NCBI GenBank assembly: GCA_913052445.1
Contig: CAJXDP010000010.1
Location: 1-47,331, forward strand
DNA length: 47,331 bases
Reading direction: 5' to 3'
Source of the DNA: an uncultured Formosa sp.
GTDB lineage: Bacteria > Bacteroidota > Bacteroidia > Flavobacteriales > Flavobacteriaceae
The translations under genes and the position numbers were made by a program. A model generated the notes under the pieces. The model saw only the letters and a list, made by a program, of their open reading frames with translations, ran no database searches and had not been told where the DNA came from. Of this stretch, positions 16,883 to 26,132 are shown one piece after another (position 1 is the first letter of the stretch; every line of letters starts with the position of its first letter).

Positions 16883-18328
16883 TTATTTTGCCAACTTCAC
16901 TTCTACACGTCTATTGGCAGCTCTTCCTGCAGCATTCATGTTAGATTCTATTGGAGCTGTTTCGCCAAAACCAACTGATTGTAATCTTTCATTAGAAACA
17001 CCATTAGTTGTAAGATATGATACAACTTGTGCAGCTCTATCTTCAGATAGCTTTTGGTTAAACCCTTCGCTAGAAATACTATCTGTATGCCCTTCAACTA
17101 CAAAGTTTGCTTTTGGATAGGCTGTTAATATTGCTGTAATCGCTTCTAATGTAGACATTGCATCCTTCTCAAAGCTTGACTTTCCAAGTGCAAAGTTAAT
17201 TGTTCTTGAATAAGAGATTAATTGAGCTTGTTCTTCTTCTGTTGGGAAAAGGACTTCAGGACAACCATTATTAGCTAAAGTACCGGCTTCGTTTGGACAG
17301 TTATCGTCTTTATCTAAAACACCGTCACTATCTCCATCTTTCCAAGGACATCCATTATTTGCAGCAGGACCTGCTTCGTTTGGACACGCATCTTGTGCGT
17401 TAGCTAATCCATCTGCATCTGCATCTGGGCAACCTGATAAAGCCTTAGTTCCAGCTTCGTTTGGACAAGTATCATTGTTGTCAGAAACACCATCTCCGTC
17501 AGAATCTGGGCAACCATTATATTCTACAGAACCAGCTTGGTTTGGACAAGTGTCTTCAGAATCTTGAATTCCATCAGAATCAGAATCTGGACAACCATTA
17601 AATTCAGTTAAACCAGCTACGTCTGGACATATATCAAACTTGTCATATACACCATCTCCATCTGAGTCTTTACCTCCAAACTTAATAGTAACTCCTACAG
17701 AGTGCTGGAAGTGATCTACTAATACTATTTCATCAAAAGAGTTTTTTAAACCAGATTGAGCTGTAATTCCAACCAAATCGTTGATCCAATAAGAAACTCC
17801 AACTGTAAGATTCATTGTAGCAAGGCCAGCTAGGTCAGCTCCAGGCTGTTCCATCCAAGTGTAACCACCTCCAAAACCAACGAAAGGCTCAAAAACAGCA
17901 GAACCAACTTGTAATAGTTTTGGGAAACTGTATTTAACCATACCGTCTAAACCATAGTACATTAGCTCTTCAACTGTCATCGCATCTTCACTAGGGCTCA
18001 CCTCATAATTGATTCCGGGATAGTCTAGGTTGGGATTCCACTTGGTAAGTTTGTTGGAAGATCCTGTAACAATGAATGAAAAGTTGCTCTCTAGATATTT
18101 ACCAACAGATATCGTAGAAGGTGTTGGTCCTACAGACCATTCTCCCGCCACGTTATATAGCTTAGAAAAGCTAACGTCTTCATTTCCAACTTGTTGATCT
18201 ATTCCAAGAGGGTCAACTGCATTTGTTCCGATTGTTACTTGCCAAGGGTTATTTTCGTCTTGTGCATTTGCACTTCCGATTACAAATAATAGTAATCCAG
18301 TTAAGGCTAATCTGCTAAGATTTTTCAT
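16883..18328 (-). CDS. OmpA-family outer-membrane protein with thrombospondin type 3 repeats
   Basis: 481 residues: signal peptide 1-22 (SANAQ), an eight-strand-type beta-barrel region about 25-220, five calcium-binding type 3 repeats (about 223-355, 'DSDGDGVYDKFDICPD' and variants, each ending 'NGCP'), and a C-terminal OmpA domain about 365-481 with 'VVEGHTDS' and 'GRAANRRVEVKLAK', whose Asp and Arg bind peptidoglycan. It is a typical major flavobacterial outer-membrane protein tying the envelope to the wall. A consensus promoter and strong terminator make it an independent, probably abundant transcript inside the addA-addB gene pair. Confidence 0.95.
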   Translation of the reverse strand: MKNLSRLALTGLLLFVIGSANAQDENNPWQVTIGTNAVDPLGIDQQVGNEDVSFSKLYNVAGEWSVGPTPSTISVGKYLESNFSFIVTGSSNKLTKWNPNLDYPGINYEVSPSEDAMTVEELMYYGLDGMVKYSFPKLLQVGSAVFEPFVGFGGGYTWMEQPGADLAGLATMNLTVGVSYWINDLVGITAQSGLKNSFDEIVLVDHFQHSVGVTIKFGGKDSDGDGVYDKFDICPDVAGLTEFNGCPDSDSDGIQDSEDTCPNQAGSVEYNGCPDSDGDGVSDNNDTCPNEAGTKALSGCPDADADGLANAQDACPNEAGPAANNGCPWKDGDSDGVLDKDDNCPNEAGTLANNGCPEVLFPTEEEQAQLISYSRTINFALGKSSFEKDAMSTLEAITAILTAYPKANFVVEGHTDSISSEGFNQKLSEDRAAQVVSYLTTNGVSNERLQSVGFGETAPIESNMNAAGRAANRRVEVKLAK

Positions 18329-18362
18329 ATAAAATAATGTTTAATTGTTTGAGTATTTGTTA

Positions 18363-18393
18363 CAAAAGTATGGTGTTATATCTAGAAAACAAA
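18363..18393 (-). promoter_or_regulatory. consensus Bacteroidota promoter of ompA
   Basis: The minus strand reads TTTG (18393-18390), 19 bases, then TACTTTTG (18370-18363), an exact TTTG-N19-TANNTTTG. The 5' leader would be about 30 bases. Confidence 0.8.
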
Positions 18394-18496
18394 CTTAAAC
18401 GTTAAAAAAATAGCCTTCTGAGATTACAGAAGCTGTCATCTTAAGAAAAAATGAAATGAAAATTAGAGCCATTATCAAGTTTGTTTGAATTATAAA

Positions 18497-21400
18497 TCAG
18501 CACTCTTTAACCTGTAAATTGGCGCCAGTGTAAACAAGTATCTTCTTGATGACATTGTAGCCCATTTCCTCAATAGTTTGAGCATAATTTTTTATCTGTA
18601 ACTCATGTTTATCGTAAAAATCTCCAGTTTTATAATCAATAATGATCGCTGTTAGGTCATCATAAACAATCAATCGGTCAGGAATAATAATTTTTCCGCT
18701 ACAATTCATGATTTCTCTCTCGTTAAAGACGGTCACTTCTGAACTGTAATAAGAGCTTAGCATTGGGTGATTTAATATTGCTTCAACTGTTTCTCGCAGA
18801 TCTTCCTCTTGAGGTTTTGAAATAGCTCCGGATTTTATAAAGTGATTAAACGTAGTTTTTATATCAGATTTGGTGTATATCTTAGACATTAACAAGTGTA
18901 CTAAATTACCTTTTTCAATGGCTTCATTCTGAGTGGTATCCCACAAATAGCCAGAGCTTGTTGCCATTGAAACGTTGAGTTGCTCCTTTGATGTAGATAT
19001 AAACCCAGTTTGAGTTTCTGTTGGGTACTTTGAAGACTCTACAGCTTCAATTTTTTCAAATATCCCAAATTCGTACTCAAACTTGTCAGCCTCCCAGCGT
19101 CCAATTGATTTTAAATAGTTAATTAACAGTCCTGAGTATGTTTTTATATTTTCATCTCCTTTTTGAGAAATAGACGCATTTCCCACTATAAAAAGTTGCT
19201 CAACTGCACGAGTTAAAGCCACATACAGCAAGTTAATGTTATCTAATTCCAATTTTGATTGGTGGTCAGTATGAATAGACGCTGCATCAGTTCCGAAATT
19301 TTCAAAATCTTTATTATAGTTTAATAAAAATTGTGAAAAAGGCAAAAAAGTATCCTCTAAAGGCACCCATTCCATGGGATCTAATTCCCTGTAGATGTCT
19401 AGCTCTGCAAAAGGGAAAATAACGACCGGAAACTCCAGCCCTTTAGACTTGTGTACTGTCATGATTTGAACTGCATTTATCCCTTTTGGCGTCACAATAC
19501 TCAAGCTTTCCTTTTTAAGATAATAGTGGTCCAAAAATTGTCTGATACTCGAAGTTGGTTTTTGTGTAAACTCCAGAACAAAATCCAGAAAAAATTGAAT
19601 GTAAGCATTCGAGTTTTTGGCTAATTGAAAACTACTAATAATATACTCCATACATTCATAAAGAGAAAGCTGAAGGGCGGTTTGTGATGAAAAGTGAATC
19701 CCGATATTTTGAAGTCTAATAAAAAAACTTTTTAAGCCTAGTGAAATACACTTTGATCGAAACAAATGAGGGTCTCCAACATCCTTTTTAGAAACTATAT
19801 AATTTATAACCTCAAGTTTCGATTTTGTATCCGCAGGCTCATAAAGATACTCTAGTAAGCTAACTATAAATTTTACTTCTAAAGATCGGGAAACTAATAA
19901 GGTTTCACTTGAAACAATATCAATTTCGTGTTGACTTAATAGGTTGGCTACAGCAACCCCTTCTTTGCGCTTTCGCACAAGCACACAAATATCGTTAAGT
20001 TTTGTTTCTAGGTCGGAAGCTAGGTAACTCGTGATTATTTTTAAGACTTTTTCGGCATATAAAAGTGACTTGTCGTCTCCTTTGTCAAATTTTAAAAAAG
20101 AAATATTGACATAACCTGTTTTCTTATTAAACTCCAATTGTGCTGGGGCCTGATATAACTCTCTGTATTTGTCGTTAGAGAAAGTTACGGAAGATAAGTG
20201 TTGAAAAAAACAATTGTTGAAATCTACAATCTCTTTGCAACTTCGGTAATTAGTTGGAAGGTTAAATATGTTAGCGTCAACAGGAAGTGAAGAGTCATTG
20301 TTGTAAAGGCGAATAAACTGCTCGGCCTGACCTCCTCTCCAGCGATAAATCGCTTGCTTTGCGTCACCAACTAACATGACGCTACCGTTTTCTGATGCTA
20401 ATGAATTTGTGATTAAAGGCTGCAGGTTGCTCCATTGAAGTTCTGACGTATCTTGAAATTCGTCGATAAAAAAATGATTAAACTTTTCACCTATACGCTC
20501 AAATATAAAAGGGCTTGGCTGGTTTTTTATTTCTTGGCTTATAATCGTATTAAACTCGGAAATTAGCAAGAGATTATCTTCCTCTTTAATGGTTGTTAAT
20601 TCCTTATTTATTAGATTTATGACAGAAAGTGGCGTAATGTTCTTGCGTATATTTTTCAAATATCGAAAGCGATAAGTCGTAGCCTTTGTGGCTTGAAATG
20701 CTTCGACTATTTGTGGACGCAATCCATCAATAATAGCAGCAACGTCTGGAGACGTTTTCTGAGGGTAAAGAGACGAAGTGTCAATTGATTTCTGCCATTT
20801 TGCGCTAAAACTAAGATCAAAATTTTTAGAAGCAAGTGAGGCAAAATGTCTTGGCAAAGATCCGCGGCTAAAGTCAGTAAGTTCGATACCGCTAGACTTG
20901 ATCAGCTCTAAAACTTGTGTTGATACAGCTATAATTTGTGTTTCCGCTACGGCAATTTCTTTTTTAATAGATTCTCTCAGAACTTGAAAGTCTGACAGGG
21001 AGTGTTGTGCAAGGTCTTTTAAATAACCTGCTTCTGTTTCGTTTGTTAAAAGCCTGGCTGTCTTGGATAAATCTAAAGCTATATTCCAGCTCTTATCGTC
21101 ATCTGCTTTATTTATAGCAAAATTTACTAAAGCTTTTGTCAGCGCTTTGTCTTTACCTACTTTGGAAATAAGACGACTAACTGCTTTTTGTAATAAATGA
21201 TCCGTATCTAGTTCTACTTCAAAGTTCATTGGTAACTTTAGATCAAAAGCAAATGTCCGAATGATCTTCTGTGTAAACTTATCGATAGTAGAAATATCAA
21301 ATGCAGCATAGTTATGTAAAACCTTACTTAATAGCTGTTTAGATTTTAGATGAATTGTTTCTGGGGTGGAGTGTAATTCACTCACAACCTGGGAAAATAA

Positions 21401-21628
21401 AGGGTCTGATTGCTGTAGAATCTTAGTAGAGCCAAAGCTCATAAGCGCTTCTATAATTCGATTTTTCATTTCATCGACAGCTTTATTTGTAAACGTAATA
21501 GCTAAAACATGACGATGCGGTAAAAACTCTTTAGAGCTCAACACAATTTTTAAATAATCTTTGACTAGGGTAAAGGTCTTGCCACTACCTGCAGATGCAT
21601 TATATATATTAAAGGTTGTCGTAGACAC
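18497..21628 (-). CDS. addA: AddA-like UvrD-family helicase/exonuclease
   Basis: 1043 residues. Superfamily 1 helicase motifs: Walker A 'ASAGSGKT' (11-18), 'FFIDEFQDTSELQW' (about 388-401), 'LVGDAKQAIYRWRGG' (about 420-434), 'VHKSKGLEFPVVIF' (about 726-739), 'LLYVALTRAVEQLF' (about 799-812). The C-terminal RecB nuclease has 'IIIDYKTGDFYDKHELQIKNY' split over about 995-1015. It unwinds and degrades DNA ends for RecA loading together with the AddB-like protein. The first codon is GTG (21626-21628); no in-frame ATG was found just upstream, and the Walker A spacing fits this start. Divergent from sod. Confidence 0.93.
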   Translation of the reverse strand: MSTTTFNIYNASAGSGKTFTLVKDYLKIVLSSKEFLPHRHVLAITFTNKAVDEMKNRIIEALMSFGSTKILQQSDPLFSQVVSELHSTPETIHLKSKQLLSKVLHNYAAFDISTIDKFTQKIIRTFAFDLKLPMNFEVELDTDHLLQKAVSRLISKVGKDKALTKALVNFAINKADDDKSWNIALDLSKTARLLTNETEAGYLKDLAQHSLSDFQVLRESIKKEIAVAETQIIAVSTQVLELIKSSGIELTDFSRGSLPRHFASLASKNFDLSFSAKWQKSIDTSSLYPQKTSPDVAAIIDGLRPQIVEAFQATKATTYRFRYLKNIRKNITPLSVINLINKELTTIKEEDNLLLISEFNTIISQEIKNQPSPFIFERIGEKFNHFFIDEFQDTSELQWSNLQPLITNSLASENGSVMLVGDAKQAIYRWRGGQAEQFIRLYNNDSSLPVDANIFNLPTNYRSCKEIVDFNNCFFQHLSSVTFSNDKYRELYQAPAQLEFNKKTGYVNISFLKFDKGDDKSLLYAEKVLKIITSYLASDLETKLNDICVLVRKRKEGVAVANLLSQHEIDIVSSETLLVSRSLEVKFIVSLLEYLYEPADTKSKLEVINYIVSKKDVGDPHLFRSKCISLGLKSFFIRLQNIGIHFSSQTALQLSLYECMEYIISSFQLAKNSNAYIQFFLDFVLEFTQKPTSSIRQFLDHYYLKKESLSIVTPKGINAVQIMTVHKSKGLEFPVVIFPFAELDIYRELDPMEWVPLEDTFLPFSQFLLNYNKDFENFGTDAASIHTDHQSKLELDNINLLYVALTRAVEQLFIVGNASISQKGDENIKTYSGLLINYLKSIGRWEADKFEYEFGIFEKIEAVESSKYPTETQTGFISTSKEQLNVSMATSSGYLWDTTQNEAIEKGNLVHLLMSKIYTKSDIKTTFNHFIKSGAISKPQEEDLRETVEAILNHPMLSSYYSSEVTVFNEREIMNCSGKIIIPDRLIVYDDLTAIIIDYKTGDFYDKHELQIKNYAQTIEEMGYNVIKKILVYTGANLQVKEC

Positions 21629-21695
21629 TAAATAAAATTTATAGCAAAATAAACAAACTTAATTATATATCAAGGTAAATTTTATTTGATTGTCG

Positions 21696-21703
21696 TAAAT
21701 TTG
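21696..21703 (+). promoter_or_regulatory. -7 box candidate for sod
   Basis: TAAATTTG fits TANNTTTG, 34 bases before the sod ATG. No TTTG is seen at the expected -33 position. Confidence 0.35.
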
Positions 21704-21737
21704 ATAAAACATATTAAACACTTAAAAATAAATTCTT

Positions 21738-22346
21738 ATGGCTTTTGAATTACCACAACTAAATTACGCTTATGACGCACTAGAGCCTCATATCGACGCT
21801 CGAACGATGGAAATACACCACTCCAAGCACCACAACGGTTATACAAACAATTTAAATGCAGCGATTGCTGGAACTGATTTAGAGTCTAAGTCTATTGAGG
21901 TAATTCTTGCAGGGTTAGACATGTCTAATAAGGCTGTAAGAAATAACGGTGGTGGGTTTTACAACCATTCACTTTTCTGGAACGTTATGAGCCCTGAAGA
22001 GAAGGGAGCTCTATCTGGCGAACTTAAAAGTGCAATCATTTCAGCATACGGTTCATTTGATGATTTTAAAACTGCTTTTAGTAAAGCTGCTGCAACCCAG
22101 TTTGGATCTGGCTGGGCCTGGTTATGTGTTCACAAAGGAGGTAAAGTTGAAGTGTGCTCAACACCAAACCAAGATAATCCATTAATGCCGGGTGTGTCTT
22201 GTGGCGGAACTCCAATTCTAGGACTAGACGTCTGGGAGCATGCATACTACTTAAACTATCAAAATCGTCGTCCTGATTATATTGAAGCTTTCTTTAGTGT
22301 GATTAACTGGGCGGAAGTTGAGAAACGTTTCTCTGCTGCAAAATAG
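21738..22346 (+). CDS. sodA: superoxide dismutase (Fe/Mn family)
   Basis: 202 residues. Metal ligands are in '[12 protein letters not shown]' (about 27-38), '[12 protein letters not shown]' (about 71-82) and '[19 protein letters not shown]' (about 163-181, Asp and His). 'GSGWAWL' (about 120-126) is also conserved. The glutamine in 'NQDNPLMP' (about 144-151) is the position typical of manganese enzymes (Gln in MnSOD, shifted in FeSOD); cambialistic use is possible in Bacteroidota, so the sodA symbol is tentative. No signal peptide, so it is cytosolic. It converts superoxide to peroxide and oxygen. Single gene between addA and a terminator. Confidence 0.95.
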   Translation: MAFELPQLNYAYDALEPHIDARTMEIHHSKHHNGYTNNLNAAIAGTDLESKSIEVILAGLDMSNKAVRNNGGGFYNHSLFWNVMSPEEKGALSGELKSAIISAYGSFDDFKTAFSKAAATQFGSGWAWLCVHKGGKVEVCSTPNQDNPLMPGVSCGGTPILGLDVWEHAYYLNYQNRRPDYIEAFFSVINWAEVEKRFSAAK

Positions 22347-22368
22347 AGCTTAGAAAACAATTAAAAAT

Positions 22369-22398
22369 AAAAAAGGTGAACTTACGTTCACCTTTTTT
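22369..22398. terminator. terminator after sod
   Basis: GGTGAAC (22375-22381), loop TTAC, GTTCACC (22386-22392), flanked by an A-run and a six-T run. It could serve sod and, in reverse, transcripts of the convergent purF-like gene. Confidence 0.88.
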
Positions 22399-22448
22399 GC
22401 CCCAAATCTACCATGAACTTAACCTACTTATGTTATGGTAAAACCAAA

Positions 22449-22467
22449 TATAGATGTTTCATCTATA
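22449..22467 (-). terminator. hairpin downstream of the purF-like gene
   Basis: TATAGATG (22449-22456), loop TTT, CATCTATA (22460-22467): an 8-bp stem 52 bases after the purF-like stop. On the minus strand it is followed only by ATTTGGTTTT, so termination there would be weak. Confidence 0.4.
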
Positions 22468-22519
22468 AAAAAAGGAACTATTAGATAAAATGCGTTTTTA
22501 TTAGGTAAAGTGTCTTTTA

Positions 22520-24418
22520 TTAGTAAGCTCTTTCACTGTTCCCTTCGAAAAAATTAATAAAAGCTCTATTGACGACCCTGTTGCCTCCTGGGGTTGGATA
22601 ATCTCCTGTGAAATACCAGTCTCCCAAGTTTTTTGGACAGGCTTTGTGTAGGTTTTCAATCGGTTGGAAAATAATTTTAACCTCTGCTTTTATACTTTCA
22701 TCGCTCAAAATCTCTGCTATTTTATCAGAAATTTGTTGTGGATTAAAAGGAGCATAGATTTCTTTTACAAAGTTTTTAACCTCAATGTCTGGCAAATTAA
22801 CTTGAGCTTTACATCTTGAATAAATATCCTCAACAATTTGATAATTATTAGTGTCATTTAACAAAGATAGTGCTGCCTTGAAAGCAACTAAGCTCTCTAA
22901 GTTGGCCATATCAATTCCGTAACAATCCGGGTAGCGTATTTGTGGTGCAGACGATACGACTACAATCCGTTTTGGAGAAAGTCGATCCATCATTTTTAAA
23001 ATACTTTTCTTTAAAGTTGTTCCTCGGACAATACTGTCGTCAATAATTACGAGATTGTCTTCCGGCTGTATAACCCCGTAAGTGACATCGTATACATGTG
23101 CAACTAAATCATCCCGACTGCTATCTTCAGCTATGAATGTTCTAAGCTTCACGTCTTTGATTGCTATTTTTTCAATCCGAGTGTGCTCTGAAAGAATCTG
23201 TATGACTTTTTCAGCAGACAATGTTCTGGTCCCTTTTAAAATTTGTTTAGTTTTCTTTTTGTTCAGATACTCTTCTACACTTTCAATCATTCCAAAAAAT
23301 GAAGTTTCAGCGGTGTTAGGAATATAAGAAAATACTGTGTGCTTTATATCGTGATCTATGTACTTTAAAACCTCTGGAACAATTAGCTTTCCTAGTAATT
23401 TACGCTCTTGATAAATTTCAGCGTCACTTCCCCTTGAAAAGTAGATCCGTTCAAACGAACAAGCCATGCGCTCTAAGGGCTTAAGGATTTGATCAATGGA
23501 AGTTTCGCCTGATTTTTTTGTAATAATCGCACAGCCTGGGGGCAGCTCATGAACGTCATCAAAGTCTACATCAAAAGCCGTTTGAATAACGGGGCGCTCC
23601 GAAGCCACGACCACAACTTCGTCATCCATATAGTAGTATGCTGGACGAATTCCTGAAGGATCTCTCAAAACAAAAGAATCTCCATGACCTAAAAGGCCAG
23701 CCATAGCGTAACCACCGTCCCAGTTTTTTGCAGCTTTAGTTAGTATTTTCTTTAAATTAAGTCGTTCTGCTATTAATGGAGAGCATTCCATTTTTGTGTA
23801 GCCTTCCTTCTTCAATTTTTTATATAATTTTGAAACAGTATCATCTAAGAAATGACCTATTTTTTCCATGATAGTAATCGTATCCGTGTATTCCTTAGGG
23901 TGTTGTCCTATCTCAACAAGGTTTTTAAAAAGAGATTTGACGTTGGTCATGTTAAAATTTCCTGCTAAAATCAGGTTCCGATGCATCCAGTTGTTTTGCC
24001 TTAAAAAGGGGTGAACACTCTCAACGCTGTTTTTGCCAAATGTTCCGTAGCGCACGTGGCCTAGTAACACCTCTCCTAGGTAAGGGACCATTTTCTTTTG
24101 AGCTGCTACGTCATCAGCAACATTTGGATTTTGTGCCAATACATCATTAATCCGCGTATTAATTTGAGCAAAAATATCCTGAATAGGTTGCTGCTCAATC
24201 GAACGAACACGACTAATATAGCGTTCGCCGGGCTGCATGTCTAATTTGATACTTGCAAAACCCGCGCCATCTTGTCCGCGATTGTGCTGTTTTTCCATTA
24301 AGAGATACATCTTATTAATCCCATAAAAAGCAGTACCATATTTCTTTTTATAAAAATCTAGCGGTTTTAATAATCTAACTTGGGCAATTCCGCATTCATG
24401 TTGTATTGCGTCGCTCAT
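22520..24418 (-). CDS. amidophosphoribosyltransferase-like enzyme, long form
   Basis: 632 residues, about 130 longer than ordinary PurF. The N-terminus MSDAIQHEC puts the glutaminase nucleophile at Cys9 with a short propeptide to be removed. 'MEKQHNRGQDGAGFAS' (about 42-57) is the class II glutamine amidotransferase signature. 'VVIIDDSIVRGTTL' (about 457-470) is the PRPP-binding loop of type I phosphoribosyltransferases. The reaction would be PRPP plus glutamine to phosphoribosylamine, the first purine step. Long inserts in the glutaminase half (about 70-100 and 180-215) are unlike E. coli PurF, so a paralogue role is possible and no symbol is given. purN lies nearby but the PfkB gene and a terminator intervene. 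Confidence 0.85.
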   Translation of the reverse strand: MSDAIQHECGIAQVRLLKPLDFYKKKYGTAFYGINKMYLLMEKQHNRGQDGAGFASIKLDMQPGERYISRVRSIEQQPIQDIFAQINTRINDVLAQNPNVADDVAAQKKMVPYLGEVLLGHVRYGTFGKNSVESVHPFLRQNNWMHRNLILAGNFNMTNVKSLFKNLVEIGQHPKEYTDTITIMEKIGHFLDDTVSKLYKKLKKEGYTKMECSPLIAERLNLKKILTKAAKNWDGGYAMAGLLGHGDSFVLRDPSGIRPAYYYMDDEVVVVASERPVIQTAFDVDFDDVHELPPGCAIITKKSGETSIDQILKPLERMACSFERIYFSRGSDAEIYQERKLLGKLIVPEVLKYIDHDIKHTVFSYIPNTAETSFFGMIESVEEYLNKKKTKQILKGTRTLSAEKVIQILSEHTRIEKIAIKDVKLRTFIAEDSSRDDLVAHVYDVTYGVIQPEDNLVIIDDSIVRGTTLKKSILKMMDRLSPKRIVVVSSAPQIRYPDCYGIDMANLESLVAFKAALSLLNDTNNYQIVEDIYSRCKAQVNLPDIEVKNFVKEIYAPFNPQQISDKIAEILSDESIKAEVKIIFQPIENLHKACPKNLGDWYFTGDYPTPGGNRVVNRAFINFFEGNSERAY

Positions 24419-24450
24419 AAAAGTAATTTTTAGTAAGACTTATATTTATA

Positions 24451-24481
24451 AAAAATGCGACCAATAGTAGTCGCATTTTTT
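24451..24481 (-). terminator. terminator between the PfkB and purF-like genes
   Basis: AAAATGCGAC (24453-24462), loop of eight, GTCGCATTTT (24471-24480). It lies 11 bases after the PfkB-kinase stop on the minus strand, indicating that the purF-like gene uses its own promoter or read-through. Confidence 0.85.
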
Positions 24482-24491
24482 ATGATATTAA

Positions 24492-25409
24492 TTATATTTC
24501 AAATTGTGTCAGCTCTTTGAAAGCAATCAAGCGGCGGCTTATTTCCTCTGATTTGAGGAGTTCAAGGCGCTCAGTACCGAACCTCTCAACACAGAATGAC
24601 GCTAGCGTTGAGCCATAAATAACTGCCTTTTTCATACTTTCAAAGTTAATGTGTTCTGTCTCTGATAAAAAGCCAGCAAATCCACCAGCAAAGGTGTCTC
24701 CAGCGCCAGTTGGATCAAAAACAGACTCTAATGGCAGCGCAGGCGCTGAAAACATGTTTCCGTTGTTGAATAATAGTGCTCCATGCTCCCCTTTTTTAAT
24801 AACGACATATTCAGGTCCCATTGTATGGATTTTCTTAGCGGCTACAACCAATGAGTGTTCACCCGTTAGTTGGCGGGCTTCCTCATCGTTAATTGTAATA
24901 ACATCAACACGCTTAATTACCTCTAAAAGTTCTTTGAGAGTGTTATTCATCCAAAAATTCATAGTATCCAGAACAACAAGCGTTGATAAATCCGACATTT
25001 GATCCAAAACACTCGACTGAACAGCTGGATGTAAGTTTCCAAGAACTAACACCTTTGCGTCTTTATATATATCAGGGACTGTTGGTTGGAAATTTTCCAG
25101 CACATTAAGTTCTGTTACTAAGGTCTCGCGACTATTCATGTCGTTGTGGTAGCGTCCGCTCCAAAAAAACGTCTTGCCTTGCTTGATCACTTCAATACTT
25201 GAAATATCAATACTTTTATTCAAAAAAAGATCTAGATACTCTTGAGGGAAATCTCCACCGACAACAGAGACTATAGCGCAATCTACCTTAAATTGCGAGG
25301 CCGATAAGCCGATGTACGATGCTGACCCTCCTAGTATTTTGTCTGTCTTTCCAAAAGGTGTCTCAACAGCATCAAATGCAACTGTTCCAACGATCACCAA
25401 CTTACTCAT
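24492..25409 (-). CDS. PfkB-family sugar/nucleoside kinase
   Basis: 305 residues. 'LGGSASYIGLSASQF' (about 27-41) is the N-terminal PfkB glycine signature, 'VVIKKGEHGALLF' (about 203-215) lies before the nucleotide site, and 'VFDPTGAGDTFAGGFAGFL' (about 235-253) is signature 2 with the catalytic aspartate of GAGD. It phosphorylates a sugar or nucleoside with ATP; the specificity cannot be read. From memory, this position beside the purF-like gene recurs in Flavobacteriaceae, so a nucleoside or ribose-type substrate is an inference only. Confidence 0.9.
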   Translation of the reverse strand: MSKLVIVGTVAFDAVETPFGKTDKILGGSASYIGLSASQFKVDCAIVSVVGGDFPQEYLDLFLNKSIDISSIEVIKQGKTFFWSGRYHNDMNSRETLVTELNVLENFQPTVPDIYKDAKVLVLGNLHPAVQSSVLDQMSDLSTLVVLDTMNFWMNNTLKELLEVIKRVDVITINDEEARQLTGEHSLVVAAKKIHTMGPEYVVIKKGEHGALLFNNGNMFSAPALPLESVFDPTGAGDTFAGGFAGFLSETEHINFESMKKAVIYGSTLASFCVERFGTERLELLKSEEISRRLIAFKELTQFEI

Positions 25410-25490
25410 AAAAGTGTTTATAAATTAAAAACCAAAGTTACGTATTTTTTCTTCTTAATAAAACTAATAACTCGACTGTAATTACATAAT

Positions 25491-26132
25491 TTATTTACGT
25501 CCAAAATCTGCAGGAATTTCTCCCCAAGCCTTTGTTTCCCATTTAACTATTACGGTTGTATACGTGTGTGTTTTTAACCACAAAACAGCACGATCAACTA
25601 GTTGAAACATAGCTGCATTATCTGCGTTTCGTGCTAACTTAGTGTTGCAATGTTTCTTCTTTACCCAACTAATTGCAGTTCTAGAGTCTGTGTAAATAAG
25701 TAAGTTGCTGCTTTTTTGCCTTAAGAGTGCAAGTCCATGAACAAGTGCTAAGAATTCCCCAATATTATTAGTACCCCGTTGAAAAGGACCTTTGTGAAAT
25801 AATTGTTTTTTAGACCGAGTGTCAACCCCTCGATACTCCATAATACCTGGGTTACCACTAGAGGCAGCATCTACTGAAATAGAATTATAATTAGGTTGGC
25901 CAATTAATTTTAATCGGGCTTCAGAAAGACCGCTAGAGAGTTTCTTTTTTTTACCGATATAATCAGTATAATTCCCCTTGAGAGCTGTTTTAGCTAGCTG
26001 AAATGTTAAAAATGATTTATATCTCGCGCCTTCAAAATTGGTTATTTGAGCCTTACAGTCTTCCCATGTTTCAAAGACGCCGGTATGATGTCCTCTCCAA
26101 ACAGTATAATATTTTTTGTTTGATTTAGCCAT
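25491..26132 (-). CDS. rnhA: ribonuclease H with N-terminal viroplasmin domain
   Basis: 213 residues. Residues 4-50 ('KKYYTVWRGHHTGVFETWED' then 'KSFLTFQLAKTAL') are the RNA/DNA-hybrid binding (viroplasmin/HBD) domain of eukaryotic-type RNase H1. The RNase H fold follows with acidic catalytic residues in 'ISVDAASSGNPG' (Asp about 87), 'NIGEFLALVHG' (Glu) and 'IYTDSRTAISWV' (Asp); the last Asp is likely in 'ADFGRK'. It removes RNA primers and R-loops. Its ATG overlaps the purN stop by 8 bp, so it is translated from the purN transcript. Confidence 0.9.
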   Translation of the reverse strand: MAKSNKKYYTVWRGHHTGVFETWEDCKAQITNFEGARYKSFLTFQLAKTALKGNYTDYIGKKKKLSSGLSEARLKLIGQPNYNSISVDAASSGNPGIMEYRGVDTRSKKQLFHKGPFQRGTNNIGEFLALVHGLALLRQKSSNLLIYTDSRTAISWVKKKHCNTKLARNADNAAMFQLVDRAVLWLKTHTYTTVIVKWETKAWGEIPADFGRK

